A DNA stretch of 64,000 nt from Fremontodendron californicum (lineage: Eukaryota; Streptophyta; Magnoliopsida; Malvales; Malvaceae): contig JAULJL010000005.1 in the NCBI GenBank assembly GCA_030761205.1, positions 11,495,501-11,559,500 on the forward strand, in the 5' to 3' direction. Below the pieces are notes generated by a model that was given only the letters and a program-made list of their open reading frames with translations, did no database searches and was not told where the DNA came from. Position numbers and translations under genes: made by a program. Positions within the stretch are counted from its first letter, which is position 1; the number at the start of each line of letters is the position of its first letter. This document shows, one piece after another, positions 43,909 through 56,648 of this stretch.

Positions 43909-45963
43909 CTAGATTCTTTGCCTTAGGACTTCCACTTTCTCGATCATCTTGCTCGCTTTTCTCACGGCCTTGCCGATTTCTGCACCCAAGTGTTCTATGT
44001 ACTGCTGCCTTTCCATACTTTTGGCTTCCCATCTTTTGCTAGCATTCGTAGCCAAATCACATGCATAAATCCAATCACTTTCTCTATCCCTCCATTCCCT
44101 CACGATTTCGTCGATGTGATTTTTTTGGCTATATAATTGTCGTTCTAGGTCTCGGATTACTTGGTGTAGGAAACTTCTCTCTTCTTGCATCTGAGAACAA
44201 CTCTCCCTCTTGCTCTCGAGCTCGGCCTTTAGTTTCTCGTTTATATGCAGCGACTCAGCTAAACTCATGGAAGCCTGGGAGTGCATGTCCTTATATTTTT
44301 GCTTTTCGCGAGACAGCCGAGCGGCTCTTGCCTCGTTTTCTTGTGCCTTTTTCTTCCACTGTTTTACTTCTTCCTGAAGTCGACTAAGCTCCTTTTCCCG
44401 CCTATAAGCTAGTCCGAGTATACTTTCGACCTTCAGTTGTGTCCTTAGTTTCTTGTTTTCCAAGTGCAAGTCTTTCACATCGGCATAGGCAGTGTCACGT
44501 TCCTTTATTATTTTTTTGATTCTGACCCCTTGTGTTTCAGTCTTGTCCTTCCAGTTTTCGGCCTCCTCTTGGAACTTCTGACTTTCCTGTTTCATCTTTT
44601 TTTTTTCAATACTGAAGCCTTGCTCAGCAATTTCGAGTTCTGATATTCACTTTGATGGAGCGGGACTTGGCTGATGCATGACCTCTTCTTTTGGAAGCAC
44701 CATATTGTTGACCCCATTTGCTCTCCATACTTGGTATCTTGGACTGACGCTCTCACTGAGGGATCCTAACCTCGTTCTTTGGTTTTCTTTCCAGGCTCGG
44801 ACTATCGGCTCCACTCTTTTTGACATATTCGGATCTCCATAAGAAAATTTCACCTGGTCGAGTCTGTGCGTAGCCGGGACGAATTGCTTTACCCCATACT
44901 GTCTCAGTACCATCAGTGGAGCATAACTTACTACTCCCCATGGTCCTAAAAGCTGTACCCACGGTTCTCCACATCGGTATAACATTGGCCCATGAGGCAT
45001 CCATGGCGCCATCCATCTTATTTGCTTACTAGTCAACGACCGTAGGAAAGCTAACCATTCTTTCTTGGATTTAGGTTTCGGCCATTTGCTTTCACAGAAT
45101 TCTTTAATAGGGGCACAATTCTTTAGGTAAGGTTTGGAGAAAGCACTATTTTCACAAATGAAGTGGCTCTTGAGCCATATATGCAGTAATGGCGCAGATC
45201 CCACAAAACGAGCCTCCCTTTTCTTGCGGCAAAAGTTCAATGATCTTATGGTTTCAGCCAGGATTGCAGGCGAGGGACTGGCGTGGTTCTCAACTTGCTC
45301 AAAGAAATCTATCACCGCTACTTCAATATGCCCCAAAACCTTAGGAAAAATTACCAACCCGTAAATAGTCAAAGCAAAAGATGTGACTCCTTGCTCATCA
45401 TCGAGGTGCCCCTCAATGAATTTTCAAAAAAAATCCCAAGGAATGCAGACATGTTTCCCTTTTTGTTTCAGATCCGGGTCTCCTACCTCTACCTCGATGA
45501 GCCTTTTCAACTTCTTACGGAAACCCAACTTTGGCTTTCTGACGTATACCTTATCTGGGAAACGAAGCTCTAACCTGACAAGAATTGAGTACTCCTCTAT
45601 AGTCGGTGTCAAATCCTCTCTATTAAAATCAAAACACCTATAAGAAGGGTCCCAAAACTGGATGGCCGCCCTGATCATTGACTCCTCAATTACCACTGGG
45701 ATGAGCGAAGCAATCTGGCCATATTTTTCAGAAAATTTCTTCTTCCTTTCCCAAGTCATTCGTTCCCAAATATCGACCAACTCAGTTAAGTTATTCTGTG
45801 TGAGTTCCAAATTTATTCTTTAGGGTAGACTCGGGATATAACCTTCAATCAAACAATCCCTCTCTTTCTGTTGCACATTTCTTGCCCATTCTTGCACATC
45901 TACCGGCGATTCACACATGACGCTTACGGATGACGAGATAATCTGACGCTCGGTGGGTTCCAT
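43909..45963 (-). pseudogene. Ogre ORF1 (extra ORF upstream of gag)
   Basis: Three successive frames of about 680 codons in all. It begins at 45963 (MEPTERQIISSSVSV), meets a stop near 45820, then continues MELTQNNLTELVDIWERMTW and EYSILVRLELRFPDKVYVRK. A stop at 45424 follows WDFF, and the frame continues LTIYGLVIFPKVLGHIEVAV, WMAPWMPHGPMLYRCG and LLGPWGVVSYAPLMVLRQYG. After another stop at 44647 a heptad-rich coiled coil follows (44595-43909, e.g. RLQEEVKQWKKKAQENEARA). The middle resembles the plant domain now listed as DUF7745, related to plant mobile domains; this is from memory. An ORF1 before gag is typical of Ogre; its function is unknown. Confidence 0.8.
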
Positions 45964-46722
45964 GAGAAATTAACTTGCTGAAAGATACTTTTGAGAATAA
46001 TACCTCGACGTGGAATGCTAATGTGATGCCAATGTAAGTTATGCAGAACAACATAGAAGGAAAAATCGTCAGTATATCCACATGAAAGAATTCAAAGAAC
46101 AAATGAATAAATGAATAAAGAGGCCCGGCATTATTTATTTACATAAAATAACAAATATTTTGAGAAAAACTCATTTTGGAAAAATTTCGGTCCTTGCCTA
46201 CGAAGGACTTAATTAGGGTGTTCGTTCACCCTAAGAGTCGCGAAGTGAACCAATGCGGGTATTTGGGCCGTTTCGATCACTACCCACTTCGTGGTTCGAA
46301 AGTAAACAAAGGTAGTGAAAGGTAAAAAGCGTTCCTTCATGTGTCCTAATTTCGGGTGAATTTATAGACATCGGATAGGAGAGGCTCTACTTAGGGAGAG
46401 TTTCTCATGGCATTCTAATATGAGGTTCAGATTTGCAATCTAAAGGTCTTCAAATTGGTCCTCGATGTCTCCTACGAAGGCTAACAAGGCACCCCGATCC
46501 TTACCCATTATAGGCTTCCAAAGGAAAGGGTTCAATTCGAGCGAGAGATTTTTCGCTAGCCCGTGCGGAGATTATTATCTCTCGAGAGCGTAGGTACTTT
46601 CTCTCTCTAAAAGCGTTTCGCTAGCCCATGCCGAGGTTATTACCTCACGAGAGCGTAGGTACTTTACTTTTTCCTAAAGGGATGTAGCTCGGGTACAGAG
46701 CTTATGTATGAAATGCACGTGT
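45964..46722 (-). other. Ogre leader (5' UTR)
   Basis: Non-coding leader between the PBS region and ORF1. It contains a 66-bp tandem pair at 46554-46666 (CGCTAGCCC...GAGAGCGTAGGTACTTT). Confidence 0.65.
46554..46666. repeat. 66-bp direct repeat in Ogre leader
   Basis: Two copies starting CGCTAGCCCGTGCGGAG (46554) and CGCTAGCCCATGCCGAG (46620), each ending GAGAGCGTAGGTACTTT. Each contains an inverted pair around TATTATCTC/TATTACCTC. Confidence 0.8.
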
Positions 46723-47049
46723 CCGTGTGTGAGAAGGAACAAACAAACCTTCGACTATTTGTTTACGACTCTTTATTCTAAACATCCCATAATTATTATA
46801 ATCAATAATATATATATATATATATAATGAATAAAAAATATATAAAAAAAACGAGAATAAAGGATCAACAAATATCAAAGCATAAATGCAAGCAAAATAA
46901 AAATAAAAAGAATGATGACAATAAATAAACAGCCGAATTAATAAATAAAGAAAATTAAGAACAAGAGAATTAAATTTAAAGACCGATTAAATTCATTAAA
47001 TCGAGATTTTAAGATAACACATGACTAATTTATGGCTCGACTCTCAAAG

Positions 47050-47068
47050 GTCCCCAGCGGAGTCGCCA
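47050..47068 (-). other. Ogre primer binding site, duplicated copy
   Basis: Identical to the PBS at 47869-47887, in the tandem duplication. It is next to a truncated LTR piece (47072-47541). Confidence 0.7.
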
Positions 47069-47868
47069 AGCTGTCATAACGGTTTTTTTTTCCGACCGCT
47101 AGACGTTTTTGAAAACACAAAAACGGGAGTCGCCACCAATCTTTTTTGTAGGTGTGATTGGTCACCTATTAAAACCGGTTTTAGTAAAATATTTTAAAAT
47201 TAATTAAAATAATTTTTTAGAACCAATTTCGAAGTCCGCGTTTTGAACCAGAGAGAAAACAAAATCGGGTTCGGGAGTCGGTTACATGCGGGGAAGGATT
47301 AGCACCCCCGCAACACCCGTTTAGTAAACGGTATCATTTAATCACGTGTTATCTTAAATCTCGATTTAATAGACTTAACATCGGTATTTAAAACTAATTA
47401 TCTTTTATTTCATTTCATTTTTTTAAAACATGTTTATTTTTTGAATTGAATTTTTTTAAGAATTGTTATTATTATTTTTTTTGAAAACGAAAGTGGACGT
47501 AAACTTATTATCGAGAATACTCATTAAATATTCCCAACACTCCGTGTGTGAGAAGGAACAAACAAACCTTCGACTATTTGTTTACGACTCTTTATTCTAA
47601 ACATCCCATAATTATTATAATCAATAATATATATATATATATAAAATGAATAAAAAATATATTAAAAAAACGAGAATAAAGGATCAACAAATATCAAAGC
47701 ATAAATGCAAGCAAAATAAAAATAAAAAGAATGATGACAATAAATAAACAGCCGAATTAATAAATAAAGAAAATTAAGAACAAGAGAATTAAATTTAAAG
47801 ACCGATTAAATTCATTAAATCGAGATTTTAAGATAACACATGACTAATTTATGGCTCGACTCTCAAAG

Positions 47869-47887
47869 GTCCCCAGCGGAGTCGCCA
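47869..47887 (-). other. Ogre primer binding site
   Basis: Minus-strand TGGCGACTCCGCTGGGGAC, three bases from the inner LTR end at 47891. It starts with TGG, complementary to a tRNA CCA end; Ogre elements are reported to use tRNA-Arg, which I cannot confirm here. Confidence 0.75.
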
Positions 47888-47890
47888 AGC

Positions 47891-50790
47891 TGTCATAACG
47901 GTTTTTTTTTCCGACCGCTAGACGTTTTTGAAAACACAAAAACGGGAGTCGCCACCAATCTTTTTTGTAGGTGTGATTGGTCACCTATTAAAACCGGTTT
48001 TAGTAAAATATTTTAAAATTAATTAAAACGATTTTTTAGAACCAATTTCGAAGTCCGCGTTTTGAACCAGAGAGAAAACAAAATCGGGTTCGGGAGTCGG
48101 TTACATGCGGGGAAGGATTAGCACCCCCGCAACACCCGTTTAGTAAATGGTATCATTTAATCACGTGTTATCTTAAATCTCGATTTAATAGACTTAACAT
48201 CGGTATTTAAAACTAATTATCTTTTATTTCATTTCATTTTTTTTAAAACATGTTTATTTTTTGAATTGAATTTTTTTAAGAATTGTTATTATTATTTTTT
48301 TTGAAAACGAAAGTGGACGTAAACTTATTATCGAGAATACTCATTAAATATTCCCAACACTCTTGGTGGTATTTAACGAGATCCTCTCACCTCAAGATAT
48401 CTTATGAATCAAAACTGTGATATCCTTCGAATTCCGTCGTCGGCAATTTACATCCATTTTTTATTTAAATGCGTATGATGCGAATATTTAAATATCGGAT
48501 GCACACGACTTAGCATATAAGACATATGATTAAATACATAACTATAAGATTAAACATGCAAATCATAATATTAAAAACACGAGCATGGCAAAATATCAAA
48601 CACGTAAATATTCATTTTTTATTCATTCTTTTTATTTTGATTATTTCCATGAATGAAAACGAATTTTTGTATTGAGCATATCGCTAAATACTCCCACCAC
48701 TCGTGGTGATATTTAACGAAATTATCTCATCTCAAGATATCATAGGAGTCACTACCGTGACGTCCTTCGAATTCCGTCGTCGGTAAATCCGTGTTCATTC
48801 TGTACTTATATTTATTTAAATAAATTGCTCACTATAACACCTTAAATTTCTTACAACAGATTCATATTTACAACACTAAAATATTCTAACACATTTAAAT
48901 AAATGACGGATGACGATGATGTGATATATTAAAATAGGATGTGATATTTGAAATACATAATGAATATAAACAATGAAATGTATTAAATCATGCTACAACA
49001 TTGAGACACAAATAATATAATGTATTGTTAAAATATACTACTATGTTAAAATAACAAAATATATTAAAACGTATTATAATATTAAAATGCTAATAATATA
49101 ATATATTATTAAAATATACTACCGCATTTTTAAAATAAAAAATACGCCACGGATTAAAGTAATAAAACATGTTAAAATATATTACAATATTTAAAATAGA
49201 GAAATATGCAAAAATAAGGAAACATACTAAAATATACGTTGATAATTAAATTAACAACAAACAAAAATAAAATAATAAAAACCAGAATAAAAAATAATAA
49301 AGTAAAAAAACTAATAAAAACGAATCTTACCTCCTGGCTTGACGGATATTTTTTGAATTTGATGGGCTCGGGCCCGAGTTTTTTTTTGCTTATTTTTCCC
49401 CTTTTTTTTGCTTTCTTTTTTTTTTCTTTTTTTTTTTCCTTCCTTCCTTTTTTCTTTTCTTTTCTTTTTTTTCTTTTTTTCTTTTTTTCTTTTTTTTTCT
49501 TCTTTTTCCTTCTCTTTTTCCTTTTTTTTTCTTCCTCTTTGGCCCAAAAACGGTGGAATGGGCTACTGGCCCAGGGGGCAGGGACACGCGGGTCAAGCCT
49601 GTATGCGAGGGTCGGTTCGGGTCGGGCTCGAGTCGGGTCAGGATAGATCCTGTGACCTTTTTTTTTTTTTGCTGCCAGGTCGGTTGCGCGGATCTCGGAT
49701 CCGGGTCAGGTGGACGCGCGGACCCTGGCCTGGGTTTAAGAAACGGTGCGTTTTGCTCCGCTATAAAAGAATTTTTTTTTAAACCTCAGAACCCTCTCTT
49801 TGTCTAAAAAAAAAAAATTTGCTCTGCCCTCTCTCTAGGTTGAAACCAGAAACCGGCACAGGACCACCGTGCCGGCTGCCGTGCCCCACCGCGTCGGAGC
49901 TCCTATCCGGTCCGGTGTGGGCTCGAAATGATCCCCTTCTTCTCCTCTCCACCGATCCCCTACTAGTTTTGCCCTAAACCGAATCCTAAGCCACAGATCT
50001 AAACCTAAAGTTTCGAAGCCCTTCCACTTCCAAATCGAAACCAAAAAAACCAGATCTTCATCTTTTGTTGGTTTTTTTCATTCTTTTGTTTTTTTTTTTT
50101 TGGATTTCTGCTTTTTGGGTTATGGTTTTGTTTTTTTTTGCTGTTTCTTTTTTTTTGCTGCGGTTGTGGTTTTTTTTTTTTTTTGCAGGGATTCCTGAAG
50201 GCTTTTTTTTGGGGGGGTCCTTTTTTCGGTTTTGATCTCCCTCTTTTTGAAGGGGTTTTGGTTTCGGACTCCTAGGACTTGGGATCTGGGCTTCCGAATT
50301 TTGGGGACGGGGTTGCTGCTCGGTGGCGTGTGGTGGTGGGTTAGGTCGAAAGGGGTATGGTGTGTTTGGGTGTTTGTGGCTAGGGTTGGCAGATGGGTTT
50401 GGTTTGGGGGGTTGGCGTGTATGGGGGTTTGGTTTTAGCAAGACTAGGGGACTGGGGGGTTAGGGTGGTGGCGTGTGGTGGTGGCCTGGGGAAGGCTGCC
50501 TGGGGAGGGTGGTTGCCAGGGTTAGGTCTTCCTAGGGTTGGGGGTTGCTAGGGTTTGGGGATAAGATTGGGGGATGGGCCTACTTGGTAGCAGGCCCTGT
50601 TTGGCTTATTGGGCCCAAAATGGGAAAGGCCTTAGCAGGCCTTGCTGGGCTAGCCAGCAGGCCTAGTTTGGCCTGCTGGCCCCAAAGGGCCCTGGGTTAG
50701 GGTTTAGGTCGGGTCTGCTGAATAACAGGCCCTGTTGCAAATGGCTCGAGTCGGATTCGGATCCGACCCGGGCTAAAAACGGTTGCTACA
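47891..50790 (-). repeat. Ogre 5' LTR
   Basis: 2900 bp, plus-strand TGTCATAACGG...GGTTGCTACA, matched to 26107-28980 over its full length. The main differences are a longer polypyrimidine tract (49378-49545), an extra GGGTCGGGCTCGA segment near 49619, and scattered substitutions. Followed by AAATT. Confidence 0.95.
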
Positions 50791-50795
50791 AAATT

Positions 50796-51148
50796 TTATT
50801 TTAATTATGACATGTTAAATCATTATTTTTCTTATAATATAATAGTTGCGTTTGGCCATAAATTGAAACCATTGAGATGGGAAGACTATTTAGCTACCTT
50901 AAAAATAGACTAAATTATATTGTTTTACTCGTCCTCTTATTATCGTGGGATTAAAGATTGTTCCCAAAAAAATTTGAAAAACTTCTTATAATAATTAGGT
51001 TGCACTTTTTTAGGTACAATTAGGTTGATCTTTGTGTTGCCATTTTTACCATCGTTAACAAAAATTGTTATCAAGAGAAAAAAGTCTATTTCATTAAATT
51101 TATCTTTTAAATTAAAAAAAAAAAACAAATTTAATCAATTCTGATTCA

Positions 51149-51187
<39 letters not shown>

Positions 51188-52940
51188 AGAACTATAATTA
51201 AATTAAAAAAGAAGATAAATTATGAATTTGTTATGTTAGAATTTAAAATTTATGTAAAAAATTTCAATTTTGGATAGATTTTGATTTCGAATTTAAATAA
51301 TTTTTTAAATAGAGTTATCTAATCATTAACATATTTTAAATATTATCCTATGTGTCATTAGAAAGAGATGTCCACATAAACATTTATGTTAGCAAAATTT
51401 ATCGAGTCAGCATGTACCTTATTATATTATATATATATATATATGATTATTCACAGAATTCCAATTCAAAATCACTTACACCAAACTATTGATAAAATTC
51501 AAATTTAAAATCAAAATCATTTACATCGAGAAAAATAAATTTATGAATTGAATCGATTTCTGTTAGTAAAATTTGTTCAAGGATGAGACTTAGGATAGAT
51601 TTTTTTCAATCCATTTGATAAATAAAAATATTATTTAAATTTAATTATAAAATATATTAATATTAATATAAAATAATTTTTTAAATATTTTTAAATAATA
51701 AAACATGTTTTTCAAATTCATCGGATTGGGTCTTGGACAAACAAATTTTTTTACTAATCAAACTTAATTCGGTCCGATATGATCAATGAACAAATCTATT
51801 TGTTAATCACGTATTTTAATTATTGAGCAGTTCGTGTTGGAGACTAGGATTACAAGATTCTAAGTAACATAAGTGTAAAAAGTAAAAGTAGAAAAAAAAA
51901 ATAACTTCAACGAACAAAAATGATATATAATATAATCTGAGTTTCATGAAAAAAAAAAAAAAACTTTATGTTTTTGCAATTGCTATTGCCATTGGGATTG
52001 CTTTAAATTAAAAGATGATTATATAATGCAATATCTAATTGCAATGGCAAGGACAAGGTCAAAAAGCAGGCCTTACCTAATTTGGGTTGTAGACTTGTAG
52101 TTGTACAACAACTTCGCTAAACAAAACGACACAATTAGACCCTACTACTACTACTTTCTTCAAACAAGACACCATGCCTTCTTATTTTGTAGATTCAAAA
52201 TTTCTTTGATTGGGGTAGAAAGAAAGTCCACTTACTTGTCTTGACTAGAGCAAAAAGTGAAACCCAAAATTATGAATATTAAGTGCTAGTCTAGTATAGC
52301 TGCATGAAAAAAAAGGTTAAGTTGAAAAAAAAAATACGTTTAAAAAAAATATAGTAAAAAAAATATGATTTAACAAATTTTAAATGTTTAGTATTATCGT
52401 GTTTAAAATAATAAAAATTTAAAAATGTGAAAATTATTTTATTAAAAAAATTAGTTTTTAAATTGCAAAAATTTTATTTATTCGATTTTTTTGTTTAGGT
52501 TGTCATCATGATTTCAATCGTAAAAATCAAAATATTTAACCCGTTTAACATTGTGATTGCGATAAAACACATATTTTAATTTTAAAAACTGTGTCAACAA
52601 TATACTAGACAAAACCTAATTATGGAATATTGGATGTTGGGGGATGTGAAAGTCAAACTCAAGAAACCATAATTTGCTTAATCAAAACATGTTTTCAAGA
52701 ACTATAATCATTCCAATCTTTTGGTTTTGTTTCAATCCCATATTTACTATTAATTTGTGAAATTTTTTGTTTCAAGTTTGAGTCAAGGTTGGTTCAAGCT
52801 ATCGAGTTTTTTTTTTTAGGTAATATGATTCAAAGGTTAAACAAACATGAAAATCAAATGAAATCAAATCCAAGTGAAAGAGGGAGGGGGCCAAATTGCT
52901 GTTGATTGTTGACTTGAAGCATAGGTTAGTAGGGCCATGC
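50796..52940. other. AT-rich intergenic sequence
   Basis: No gene seen. TA runs at about 51155-51183 and 51427-51444, many A runs. Frames are short and not coding-like. Confidence 0.55.
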
Positions 52941-53048
52941 CATTTTTTTTTTGATAAGTAGATTTTCATTTATCAAAAAAAGCAGCAGTGCTGCTACATG
53001 TTACAAAGCTAGTTTAGTCTAGCTAAACAAATCAGAAAATCAATGTCT

Positions 53049-55804
53049 TTAGACAAATATGTCTGCATTTAACCTCCAAGAATTACATAAGAACGTATTA
53101 ACTGAATCTCTTTTAATCTTCCTAAGGTCACTTAACCTGGTCGAGATCATGTCTCTCACTTGCTCAGTGAGGTGCTCCTCCTTTTGCTCAGTTGAGTTGA
53201 GCAAACGATTGTTTCTTTCCTTCCAAACTAGGTAGATAACTGCGTTCCAAGCTAGCCTCAATATCGTTGTGATTAGAGCTTTACCTTTGAGGTTGACAGT
53301 GGCCCATTGAAGCTCTACATTCCAACATGCAACCTGCCTTTTTAACCTACAAAGTACCATCACTCTCTGCCATATCTGTTTCGAGTAGGAGCAAGTGAAG
53401 AATAGATGATCCCTGGTTTCCCTCTCTTGTTTGCACAGCAAACATTTGTCATCCATTGCCATTCCCCAGGAGATAAGCCTATCCTTTGTGGCCAATCTAT
53501 TTAGGATTGCCATCCAGGAGAGCATAGAATGCCGAGGAATATTAAAATTACACCATACCAACTTATACCAATCCACTTTCCTAGCTGAAGGTCTGATCTT
53601 GTTCCACACTGCTGACACTTGGTACTTTCCCTCAGGGAAAGGCCATTTGCAGCTTCCATCAGCAGTTGTGAGAACTATTCTGGCAGCCACCTCTCTCAAT
53701 TGCATGATCTTCCTCCAATTCCAACTGCTCCCACTCTGGATAGAGATGTGCCATGGATCTCTATCCTTCAACACATAAGTCTTGATCCAGGTTATCCATA
53801 GGGAGCCTGCTTCAATCAGTACAACCCAAAAATTCCTTAGAATACATGCCTGATTCCAAGTGACAATGTCCTTTACACCAAGTCCCCCTTCTGATTTTGG
53901 CAGGCAAATAGACTTCCAGCTAACTTTAGCTCCCTTAGCTTGGCCTTTCTTCCCTTTCCATAAGAAACTTGAACATATCTGCATCAACTTCCTTATGCAC
54001 TGCGTGGGCAGAACAAAATGTCTGCACCAGAAGTTCTGCAGGTGAAACAGAACTGATTGGATAAGCTGAAGCCTTCCAGCATAAGACAAGAACTTTGTTG
54101 CCCATCCTCTAACCCTTGCTGTCACCTTCTCCAGAAGTGGCTCACAGTCCTTCATGGTTAATCTTCTAGTGACTAATGGTACCCCCAGGTATCTGACAGG
54201 CAGTGTGCCTGTTTTGAACCCTGTGGACTCTCTGATGAGCCTTAATTCTTCTCTGTCAATTCCTGTGGAGAAGAACTCACTTTTGGTGCTATTAAGTTGG
54301 AGCCCTGAGTAGATGTAGAATTGACTTAGCACTAGCTTAATACCCTTCACTGAATCAAGATTGCCCTTGGCAAAGATTAGCAGATCATCAGCAAAACTCA
54401 GGTGAGTTAAATGAAGCTTTTTGCACTTTGGATGATAAGAGAAGACCCCATACTGTGCTGCTGAGTCCAGCAACTTGGACAGGACATTGATAGCAATCAC
54501 AAAGAGGTAGGGGAAAGGGGATCACCTTGCCTGACTCCTCTTGCCCCCTTAAAGAAGCCCATAAGTCCTCCATTAACAGATATAGAGAAGTAGCTGGTGG
54601 ATAGGCAACTTTCAATCCAATCTAGGAACTGCTGAGGGACCTGCATTGCCTTCAATACTGCAGTGATGAATTCCCAGCTGATAGTATCAAATGCCTTTTG
54701 CAAATCCACTTTTATGGTACATCTTGGGGACAGAGTATTCCTACTATAGCCTCTGACTAACTCTTGAGCAAGCAAGATATTGTCTGTGATACTCCTGCCT
54801 GGAATGAAGGCACTCTGATTGGGACAGATCACCAATGGAAGACTGCTCTTTAGTCTGTTAGTCAGAATCTTGCTGATGCATTTGTAAAAGACTGTGCAAC
54901 AGGAAATTGGTCTGAAATCTCTCATTGTGCTTGGATTAGGGCATTTTGGAATGAGAGCCACACTAGTTGAATTGAAGGATTTGTGCATCACTCCTGTCCT
55001 GAAAAAGAACATTGCAGCCTCTGTGACATCCTCACCAACAACTTGCCAAGCTGTTTTGAAGAAGTGAGCTGTGAATCCATCTGGCCCTGGACTCTTGTCA
55101 CTATGAATCGAAAACATTGCTTCTTTTATCTCTGCAGGAGTTACCCTTTTAACCAGTTCAGCTTGATGCTCTTCAGTGATGGAAGTCTGAAGAAGTTCAG
55201 CAAGCAAATCCTGATTACAGCCCTTGACCATATGGTCTTTGGATCCCAACAAGTTCTGGAAGTAGGAGACAGCTTCTGCAGCAATCTGATCAAAGTTTTC
55301 AAGTCTGTTTCCTTGTGCATCCGTCAAAGAATGAATGGTATTTTTGCTCAACTTTGCCCTTACCATCCTATGGAAGAAGCCTGTGTTATGGTCTCCTTCC
55401 TTTAGCCATTGAATTCTAGATTTCTGCTTGTAAAAGCTTTCCTCATCTTTGAGAAGATTATTGAAATCCCTGGAAAGGATATCTTTCTTTGCTGCTAGTT
55501 CAACATCTGCAGGCTTCCTTAGTAGTTGGAGCTGCATTTCTGCTAATTCCCTTCTTTGGGCTTGTACCTTCTCAGTAATAGCTCCATACTTCTTGAAATT
55601 GAAATTCTTGAGCTTCTGCTTCACTCTCTTCAATTTGATATGCAAATTGGACATAGGATCGCCTCTAGTAGGTTCCTGCCATGAGCTCTCAACTATATCC
55701 ATGAACTCTGCATCCCTAGTCCAGTAATTGAAAAACTTGAATGGTTTGGATATGCAAATTGGACATAGGATCGCCTCTAGTAGGTTCCTGCCATGAGCTC
55801 TCAA
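53049..55804 (-). pseudogene. LINE reverse transcriptase and zf-RVT region
   Basis: The first frame (55804-54497) carries SDKSPGPDGFTAHFFKTAW, ALIPKCPNPSTMRDFRPIS, NQSAFIPGRSITDNILLAQE, KVDLQKAFDTISWEFI and GVRQGDPLSP. One missing C then shifts the frame, so GDPLSPYLFV becomes GDPLSPTSL and stop. The next frame (54500-53049) picks up at IAINVLSKLL and has the active site LSFADDLLIFAKG, RYLGVPLVTRRL, GGLGVKDIVTWNQA and the zf-RVT cysteines and histidines (CLLCKQERETRDHLFFTC). No RNase H domain follows. It ends at a natural-looking stop at 53049. Confidence 0.92.
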
Positions 55805-55862
55805 CTATATCCATGAACTCTGCATCCCTAGTCCAGTAATTGAAAAACTTGAATGGTTTGGG
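55639..55862. repeat. 112-bp tandem duplication in the LINE
   Basis: Two adjacent copies (55639-55750 and 55751-55862), both encoding FKFFNYWTRDAEFMDIVESS on the minus strand. 112 is not a multiple of three, so the endonuclease frame is thrown out of register and stops at 55716; the RT frame restarts in the second copy. Confidence 0.93.
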
Positions 55863-56648
55863 AGGGGAGTGATTCTCCAAGCTGGTTTTGATTAGTGCAG
55901 CATAGTGATCAGAGGTTTCAGGTGCAATAAATTCCACATAGGAATGTGGGAAAGAGAGGAGCCATTGATCATTGATCATGACCCTATCAAGCTTCTTGGC
56001 AAGATGATTCTCTTGATGATTTGACCAGGTAAAGATTGGACCAACAAATTGGTGATCCATCAATGCATTCTGTTCAATGCAAAGTTGGAAATCTTTCATA
56101 TCTGAGGTACTGGGTTGGGATCCATTAAAGCATGAGCTTTCTGATGGATGAGCTACCACATTATAATCTCCTGCCAAAATCCATGGCGCACCTTGAGTAG
56201 TTCCACTGAGGGAATGCAAGTGTGACCAAAGCAATTTCCTTCTGCTTCCTTCATTACTTCCATAAATGGCAGTCAAATAAAACCTCAGAGAGTTCAATTT
56301 AATCTGGCATGTGATGGACTTTTCTGTTGAGTCATTCATATCTACATCCAGATGAACCTTACTAAGGATCCAAATTCTTCCATTTGAAGCTTCAGAGTAG
56401 TTATGATGGAGATTCCATCCCTTAAAATGCATGTCAACAATCTTCTGCACTTTAGGTAGCTTTACTCTAGTCTCAATAAGACAGACAATATCAATCTGCA
56501 ACTTAGAAATTCTACTGACTACCTGTTTCTGCCTTAGAGGATAATTTAGTCCTCTAACATTCCAAACAAGGAAGTTCATTAATGAAGAAAAAAGAGTAGT
56601 TAAGTTATTAAAAAAAAGAGTAAAAGAGCCAAAAGTGATTTTCGGCAC
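55716..56648 (-). pseudogene. LINE APE-like endonuclease
   Basis: 310-codon frame. After a short leader comes MNFLVWNVRGLNYPLRQKQV, the start of the plant L1 endonuclease, with IDIVCLIETRVKLP (catalytic Glu in ETRV), ILAGDYNVVAHPSESS (GDYN), FTWSNHQENHLAKKLDRVMI and ETSDHYAALI (SDH). All catalytic motifs are in place. The last 40 codons run through the 112-bp duplication and end out of frame. Confidence 0.92.

Larger units (their letters stand above)
46723..48360. repeat. 819-bp tandem duplication across LTR/PBS junction
   Basis: 46723-47541 and 47542-48360 are nearly identical. Each unit holds about 350 bp of leader, a PBS, and the first 470 bp (plus-strand view) of the LTR. The junction at 47541 joins ...TTCCCAACACTC to CGTGTGTGAGAAGG, which is the leader sequence found at 46724. 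The element therefore has two PBS copies and two LTR inner ends at 47072 and 47891. Confidence 0.93.
26107..50790 (-). mobile_element. full-length Tat/Ogre Ty3/Gypsy retrotransposon, 24.7 kb
   Basis: Minus-strand element with LTRs at 26107-28980 (3') and 47891-50790 (5'), plus-strand ends TGTCATAACGG and GGTTGCTACA, and a perfect 5-bp duplication AAATT (26102-26106 and 50791-50795). Minus-strand order: 5' LTR, PBS, leader, ORF1, gag, protease, G-patch, intron, RT, RNase H, second (archaeal-type) RNase H, integrase, long 3' UTR with a 40-bp tandem array, 3' LTR. An extra ORF before gag, the second RNase H, an intron between protease and RT, and great length are marks of the Tat/Ogre lineage. 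Several stops and frameshifts make it inactive. The 30113-35726 segment is a later insertion. Confidence 0.95.
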
